A DNA stretch of 64,000 nucleotides from the NCBI RefSeq assembly GCF_027580225.2, contig NC_073340.2, positions 33,182,501 through 33,246,500 on the forward strand, read 5' to 3'. Within the stretch, counting starts at the first letter, position 1. Every line of letters begins with the position of its first letter. Source of the stretch: Misgurnus anguillicaudatus (lineage: Eukaryota > Chordata > Actinopteri > Cypriniformes > Cobitidae). Positions 57,403 to 64,000 of this stretch are shown piece after piece. A program made the position numbers and the translations under genes. The notes below the pieces were generated by a model that worked only from the letters and a program-made list of their open reading frames with translations, had not been told where the DNA came from and made no database searches.

Positions 57403-57674
57403 TAGATACTGCACTCTGCTATTGCAATAGTGCTTTAGTTGTTAAAGGTCATCCAAAGGCAGAGTGCAGTATCTGCATTTTGAGAGTCAAGGGTCACATC
57501 GGTGGTCATGTTTTTTTTTCTATAAAAATTTCTTCCTAACAAGGCATTACATGAATGCATTACCACTAATCTACCCACAACATGTTTGGCTGGCTAGTGT
57601 AAAAACTTTAAAGCCATTTTTCTCAGTTTCAGTGTTTGCGTAGATACTGCACTCTGCCTTTGGAGGGCAGTATA
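57403..57674. repeat. Cluster of TAGATACTGCACTCTGC ends
   Basis: TAGATACTGCACTCTGC at 57403, its inverse GCAGAGTGCAGTATCT at 57459, and a third copy at 57640 followed by TTTGGAGGGCAGTATA. The three ends suggest a MITE plus a solo or nested end. Confidence 0.6.
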
Positions 57675-59060
57675 GGTGCGTCCCGCTGGCGGGGATGAAA
57701 CGTTTGCCGCCGAATACGTCACTCTCATTTGTTGCGAGATACCGCCAGCATGCAGCCGGCGGACCGACTGCTTAATTTATGCAAAAGCGGCTGCAGCGGC
57801 GGTCCGCCGTCAGACCTGTTTGCGATTACGCCCTTATGGCGCTTACTGCCGCCAGAGCACCGCCGGTGGTCCACCGACTCATTGCTATCTGGGACACAAC
57901 GTTTCTGCTTATCTTATGTTAATCTTGAGTAGCTGCAGAATATTATTGCATCCTTGTTTCCGAAAAAGCACGAAATCCCGGAGGTGTCCAGCAAGAGGGA
58001 CGAGTCACAAGCAAGCAACACACACAAATCATTATCACACTACCTCTGGATAACTTATGATTCACTACATGTGTGTGTCGTTTACATTAAATGCACATAT
58101 ACGCCGATTGCCAACAAAACATAGACATTTGATGCAGTTTTACTTACTCATGACCCGGTTGGGACTGTCCCATTTCAATCCAGCTTTAAACAAAACACAC
58201 ATGCACAACTTGACATGGGTTGCCCATAAAAGGAATATGGGGTCACTGATACATAACGGGTACCCATGTTCAAAAAAAACTTTTGAAACTTGTAGGAAAG
58301 ACGAGGCATGAGTTTGTCCCAGAAATCCACACACGCTCAACTGCTTTGACACTTTGCATTTGTTTAGCGTGAGGATTACAACTCTTTAATTGTGTTAATA
58401 AGTCAGAATGCATGAAACAGCATCAACGCCCCCCTCCCCCAAGAGGCATTTATAATTCTGTTTGTAATAATAAGAAACACGATCACGGTCTGTTGCAGCA
58501 TCCAACGAAAGACAGAAGACGTGATCTCCAGTGCTTCACTTTCATTGTCGCTCCTGAAAGTCACTCAGGATTTGTTGTTGTTGTTGACGGTGTGAATGAA
58601 GATATCGTGCAGTGTTTTACAAACAAAAAATTAAATCTAGAGCAAGGTAAATTATGCGAATACTGCCTTTGTTTTTGGTGTGCACACAACATTAAACTTC
58701 TCAACTTTGGTGCGTCACTGGAATTAAAATTAATTAATTCAAATTAAAATTATTAAATGTCACACTGCCACCGCTAATCACTGGCGGTCTGAATGGGGCT
58801 TCAATGCATATAGTTGTGATTGGCCCGCCTCAGACGAAGTTGAAAAATTTCACCTCAAGTGAAAAATTTGTGTGACGTGTTGTTGTGCAAGTTATTTAGC
58901 GAAGAGTACATTCAGTTTTATCAGAAAATGGAGGTAAATATGTCTACGGACTTCCACAACAGGTACAGAGCAGCAATAGTATTTGTCTCCATAATCGAAA
59001 AAAAAGAAAAGAAAGAAATGATGTTGATGGTGTGCGTGAAGATATCGTGCAATATTTTAT
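57675..59060. other. Flank, nothing firmly recognised
   Basis: The 57675-57870 part is CpG- and GCCGCC-rich with several GGCGG/CCGCC motifs, probably part of a further MITE (a GCCACCGCTAATCACTGGCGG motif lies at about 58768). Open frames of up to 125 codons lack any recognisable motif. Confidence 0.4.
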
Positions 59061-59067
59061 TCATACC

Positions 59068-59535
59068 CTATCTCACGGCAAGTCGTGTTATAGTCACAAT
59101 TTTTAAAATTAATTTAATCGTGTTATTGACACAAATATTTTTTCGTGCCACTGGAGCACGAATTTCTTTATCGTGTCATTTTATATTTTTTTCTCTTTCT
59201 TTTTTTCCTATTTTTAAAATCATTAATTGACGCTTGGGGTTACGGTTAGATTCAGGGTTTGCGTTAGGATGTAATTTTGTTTGGTCATTAGTTTTTTACA
59301 TGTTTTTCTTCCGCTTTTAAAACAGTTGGGGTTAAAGTTGGGGTTTGGGTTAGAATGCCACAGAAAGTGATTCTAACCCAAACCCCAAGCGACAATGGTA
59401 AAAAAAATAGGGGAAAAAATGAGGAAAAAAATATAAAACGACACGATAAAGAAAGTCAGCAGAAAATCATGTCAATAACACAAAAACATTAATCAAATAT
59501 TTTGTGACTATACCACAAATATCCGTGAGATTGGG
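59068..59535. mobile_element. Long-arm foldback MITE, relative of 26201-26670
   Basis: Left CCTATCTCACGGCAAGTCGT and, inverted right end, CCCAATCTCACGGATATTTG. The arms carry TCGTGTTATTGACAC and GTCGTTTTATA-type partners. The centre GGTTAGATTCAGGGTTTGCG/TTCTAACCCAAACC matches the sister copy. Confidence 0.75.
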
Positions 59536-60500
59536 TTGTTTATTCACATGAGTGAGGTAAACACAAACATTATAATTAAATCCAGAGCGAGTAAAGTGAT
59601 TTTCTTTTGTGATTCGCTTTTGGTGTGTACACGACATTAGAGTTTGTTTTAAACCCCTAACCTACTGTAAAAGTAAGTGTATTGTAAGCAATAAAACATA
59701 TATCTTCCATAAGCAAGCACAAATAAAAATAAACATCTTAGCATCAAAATATTCTTATTGGGTGAAATTATAATGAGAGAAAAACAACAAACAAAAACTG
59801 AAAATAACCCAGATTTATTTTCAATATAAACTCAATAAAACACTCACTGGTGAAAAGCTGTATAGCCAAAAAAAACTGTACATTATGAAAAATGTAATAA
59901 AATCAGTGCGAGTTACATGTGGTATTTGAGAAAAAAACTTTAGTCATGTAATATTCATGAGACAGTGAAGGCGAGTTTGAGCTCCGATAAAACCACAGCC
60001 CTAATATACAAACACTGCAGTCAGTACAAGAGCGGTTTGTTTCAGCATTCATGAGATAAAAGTTCTGTTATTTGTTATAAAAATCCACACAACATAATGA
60101 CAAAGTCAACACGCCTCTCTGGTGCTGACTGATGTTACTGATGAGTCTTGTAATTCACATGAAGAGGCAAGTCCAATATCTATTTAATCGCTAATGGCTT
60201 TCAATACTATCCCATGTCATCTGCTGTATCATTTCCTGTAAAGTTATTGCACACATTATCTGAAGAAAATATGCTGAGTGCCAAAGCATAAGTTGCTTTC
60301 ATAAACAGCATTTTATTGAATGGCGCACATACTACAGACACAAAAACCTTTCTAAAATGTTAACGGCAATCTAGTACTAGTACAACAGTAACTTTGTCTT
60401 GCGTGCATGATGCTCAATTCAGATGATATATTGTAATCTATCTGGTTTATCTATTATCACCAGGAACATTTTACCCCATACAGCAAAAAAATATATAGTT
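59536..60500. other. AT-rich flank, nothing recognised
   Basis: No exon, RNA gene or transposon end until AAAGGAACAGTATGTAGGAT at 60501, a solo MITE-like end cut off by the inverted repeat at 60531. Confidence 0.5.
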
Positions 60501-60530
60501 AAAGGAACAGTATGTAGGATTGTGGCCAAA

Positions 60531-60866
60531 ACGCTTAGGTTACTCACGTAACCCCGGTTCCCTGAAATAACGGGAACGAAGCATTGCATCAGTTAGCTGA
60601 CGCTATGGGGGAAACTCCTGTTTACTCCGTGACTGAAGCCTATTGGTTAACGTCTGTACAAAGTACAGACCAATGACGTTTGAACCCGCGCGCGGGAAGT
60701 ACACGTCCTTATATAAGCGCGGTTTAAGCGTCAGGAGCTCATTATTATTCGACTGAAGCGCGCAGCCGAATACACTCGCTGCGTAGACGTTTGTAGCACG
60801 GCAAGTGACGCAATGCTTCGTTCCCGTTATTTCAGGGAACCGGGGTTACGTGAGTAACCTAAGCGT
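60531..60866. repeat. Perfect 57-bp inverted repeat
   Basis: Arms at 60531-60587 and 60810-60866 are exact reverse complements and include ACGCTTAGGTTACTCACGTA and CCCTGAAATAACGGGAACGA. The 222-base spacer has CpG-rich promoter-like sequence (CGCGCGCGGG, TATATAAGCGCGG). A 28-base direct repeat, GTCAGTTAGCTGACGCTATG with flanking bases, is at about 60585-60612 and 60896-60923. Confidence 0.95.
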
Positions 60867-63800
60867 TCCCTTTCAATACGGTTCACTTCGCATTGCGTCA
60901 GTTAGCTGACGCTATGGGGGAACGTAATCCCATCACGCCGTGCATACACAACGTACAGAAGTGCCTTACCGGAGAGACACTGCGTGTGGCCCTATACCCG
61001 GCATATTCACAGCTTTAAGCAATGTGTAAGCACCATATAAAATGTTGACGCGCACACGGTGGGGTTTTAAACGCACCGGGGGCACATAACATAGCACAAG
61101 ACGCCGAGATACCGAGCGCGGCGCGGGTGTGCGAGATAAGTAAATTCAGAGTCACGTTGGTGAGCTCGCTGAGCGCACCGTGGTGTACACATAAAACGCA
61201 TGAGCGTGCATGATTGAGCCGAGAGAACCTGCGCTCGTAGGGCAGGGACGTCTAAGCTGTACAATCTGACAACGTAGACGGCGAAGACCAGCCGGCCGTG
61301 TAGCAGATATCAAATAGATACCCCTGTAGACCAAGTCCATGAAAAAGCCAAACTCTCACAGAGTGGGCTCTATATAGGACATAGCTCATAGAGGGGCGTG
61401 AGCCAGTGCGATGGTTTCAACGATCCATCTAAATAACCACTGTAAGCAACAGACATACATAGTGAGTGATCTGCGAAGCTCACGAACGGCCGATCTGACT
61501 ATAATATGCGGCAGAACGGTTCGTAGCGTGGGATTATACAGATACCACAATAGTGTGAACCCAGGTGCGCCCTCGAGCGCATCGGGATGCATATAGGTAG
61601 TATTATAGTGCACAGATCGGTGAGCTGTCCAAGCGCGCCGTAAATGTGTATTGACTATAAATTGCACGGGCACAGGTGAACACTTGAATACATCGTGAAT
61701 GCATATAGATGAATCAGAGTGTTATAATGCACAGGCCGGCAAGATTCTCAAGCGCGCCGTCATGTGTTCTGATAATAAGTTGTGCGCACACGGGTGAACC
61801 CTTCAGTGCACCGTGAATGCGTATAGATAAATCAATGCACAGAACGCGCCGTGAATGTGTACAGATATGATTGATGAACGTACGGTGGGCACTCAACGCA
61901 CCGTGAACGTACACAGATGAACAACAATGTATGTATGTGTCACAGCCGTGTATACAGATGAGCTTTTCCGAGCGCATCTTTAGTGTATACCGAAATGTTG
62001 TAGCGTGCATATGTGAGCTTCTCTAAGCGCACGGTGGACGCATATAATCAAAACCCATATCGTGCATACAGGTGAGCTTACGCGGCGCACCTTTAATGCA
62101 ACAAACCTCACTAGTGCGCGAAGCAGGGATGTCGAAGCTGTAAACTGACAACGTGGACGGCGGGGACCAGCCGGCTGTGTCACAAATGTCAAATGAGAAA
62201 CTTCTAAGACCATGCCCGAGGATCTAATCCATACATGGAGTAGACTTCATTGTCACGGGAGGTGATAACGTCAACGATCCATAAATAACCTGTATTGACA
62301 GGTGCGCTAGTGAGTGATCTGTGACGCCGATGAACAGCTGATCGTCTGATGTACCTCAGACGTATCTGTCATACAGGACCTTGGACAGTTCCAGAGCGCT
62401 GCGCCTCGGGCACCGTCCGCATCTGAGAAATGACAGACTTATGAATAAAGTGGATGGTCGGTCATAAAAGCGTGGTTCGCTGTTATCACCGCCACATATA
62501 TATATATATACGCAGGGGGAGAAAGCCGCCGTGGACGAGCCTCTGTAGTGAGAAGAAAGCTGTTCCACCTACAATTCGCGGGGGGAAGACTCTCGCTGTC
62601 ACTAGACAGAATAGATCAGACTTTGCATAAGGACGCCTCGCGAAAGGGGTCCTAGCAGCTCGTGTCAACGTGTTATAAGGCACGTAATGTAGGTCGTGTC
62701 CCACGGATGCAATCTCTGCATGCCCATCGTAACGGGTTAATATGTCTGCATCTTGGTAGTTAAGCACGAGATGCGTATCACTCTGATTGAACATAGCTTA
62801 TAAAGCGATGCAATGAGTTTATAAAGGAGATGACTCGCCAGCTTGTACAGGGGGCGAGATCTCAGTCTGGTTCAGTAAATAATGAAACCACCGTAGTTTG
62901 CCCGACCACATTATCACAATAACATGGTCGAGAGTGCTGCAGTGCTAAAATCATCCCCTTAATGGACCGTATGCACAGTACAAGGTGATTGATATGAGAC
63001 AAACGGGCGTTCCACGCGCCGAAGGCTGATTGCCGTCGTAAAGCGTGTTCAACCCACAGCAGATGCTGGCGATCTCGTAATGGTAGCACTTCATGCAGCT
63101 GTGTGTAACTTAAGCATGAGCTTCCCGGCCGTCAGCTCGGGGCGGGACCTTTGCTTAGTCAAACTGAAGTGGACTTATTAACAGAATGCCACGATATTCA
63201 GTTTTCTGAGGCTCGTTAGAGGGGTACGTGAGCCCGTCTTAAACGAGATGCCGCGCGTCTGTCTGTGCGCGCGCTTTGAGTTTTGAAACGTATTGTGGCG
63301 GGTAGCAAGCTCACTTCAGGTTGATATTACCCTTAATATCTCCGAGTATTGGAGCAGAGCGGAGGTGTGAGCGTCTTCGGATCCGCTGATATAAATCAGC
63401 TGTATGGCCGAAAAACGTCATAAACCGCTTGGCTGTAAGCCTTTGAGTAGCCGTCCGGAGAGGGCGCGATTCAAATGCTTGGAGCCAGGGAGAGGTCTGA
63501 GGCTGCGTCTCTCTAGGAAGAGAGAATGACAGCCGTAAGACCGTGCTCGTTTGCGCCGTCAGCATCGTAGCGGAGAAACTGAGGTGGGCTGCGAGCGAAT
63601 TTGGCAGAAAAGTGTTAGAGACACCGTACAGCCGTGGGGTGTCAATACACAGTATATGGCCAAACCGGGGTTTTTTCGGCAAGCGTCGATAGAATTATGG
63701 ACAGCGGGCCGTGTGTGCGTATTACTGATTGCTTGTCAGTAAGGCGAGAAAGTGTTTAGAGACACCGTACAACCGTGGGGTGTCAATACACAGTATAGTA

Positions 63801-64000
63801 AGCACGGAAATTACTCTTTTTAGAGGAATTCAATACCGTTCGCCACTATAGTGAGGTCGCATAACCAACAGTATTACTCAGTATGTTTTGGATAAACAGC
63901 ACACAGAAAACATTTCAGGGCAGTCCAGCCGAGGCGCGACTTAACCCCTCTTCAGACAGTTCTATGTCGACGCAGCTGTGCTGCGAAGACCAGAGCTCGG
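60867..64000. repeat. CpG-rich degenerate tandem/higher-order repeat, identity unknown
   Basis: Composition changes sharply from the AT-rich flank. Short units of the form AAGCGC(G/A)CCGTGAATG and GCATATAGATGAAT recur many times between 61030 and 62100. A larger block starting near 61241 (CTGACAACGTAGACGGCGAA, GACCAGCCGGCCGTGT) recurs near 62122 (CTGACAACGTGGACGGCGGG, GACCAGCCGGCTGTGT), about 880 bases apart. A 52-base block with GAGACACCGTACAGCCGTGG at 63619 recurs 139-140 bases on. No frame over 123 codons and no recognisable protein. It runs off the window. Confidence 0.75.

Noticed and set aside
57676..58053. 125-codon open frame, with another of 111 codons at 58412-58747
   Set aside because: The first is in a CpG-rich repeat-like block that inflates open frames. 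Neither shows a domain or splice support.
58859..59230. 123-codon open frame
   Set aside because: It runs into the foldback MITE at 59068, and its hydrophobic end is just AT-rich sequence.
61386..63682. Several open frames of 95-123 codons in the CpG-rich right end
   Set aside because: GC-rich sequence has few stops by chance. The frames are on different strands and frames between repeat units and share no domain.
60867..64000. CRISPR-like or rRNA/5S-type array
   Set aside because: Units are degenerate, unequal in spacing and not interspersed with unique spacers. No rRNA or 5S sequence could be recognised.

Overview
The window is vertebrate nuclear DNA, most likely from a cyprinid or other cypriniform fish. 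The evidence is a widely spaced, intron-rich gene with canonical GT-AG junctions, together with very dense DNA transposons: hAT, piggyBac-like, PIF/Harbinger-like, Tc1/mariner and foldback MITEs. tRNA-derived SINEs and long AT microsatellites are also present. There is no bacterial operon, CRISPR array or other prokaryotic system. Long open frames outside the exons described here are chance frames or lie inside repeats.

The one gene that can be supported is the 3' part of tcerg1l (transcription elongation regulator 1-like) on the + strand. Nine exons between 20184 and 42385 splice in phase into 334 codons plus a stop. They encode a linker, one WW domain, an acidic/basic linker, two FF domains and a basic C-terminus. 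The 3' UTR runs to about 42945, with polyadenylation signals at 42904 and 42924. The first exon or exons, including the start codon, lie upstream. One phase-compatible candidate exon sits at 2964-3009, but it rests on splice signals only. A possible start exon of an unrelated gene at 47684-47722 is weak.

Layout. 1-2.6 kb: the end of a hAT element, a three-level nested insertion, and a Harbinger-like element carrying a broken Myb/SANT-like gene. 2.6-20 kb: upstream intron or flank with hAT, piggyBac-like and foldback elements. 20-43 kb: the tcerg1l exons, whose introns hold Tc1, hAT, foldback, Harbinger-like and SINE copies. 43-53 kb: a transposon graveyard in the 3' flank, with hAT in SINE, hAT in hAT and a three- to four-level nest at 44.5-46.8 kb. 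53-60 kb: mostly plain AT-rich sequence with a few MITEs. 60.5-64 kb: a perfect 57-bp inverted repeat followed by a CpG-rich, tandemly duplicated region of unknown identity that runs off the window.

The most notable content is the set of nested insertions with readable 8-bp target duplications, which give a relative order of transposition. Others are a paralogous empty site for one insertion, two hAT elements with different termini but a shared interior, and the higher-order repeat at the right end. I found no convincing new biological system. The right-end repeat is the least explained sequence.
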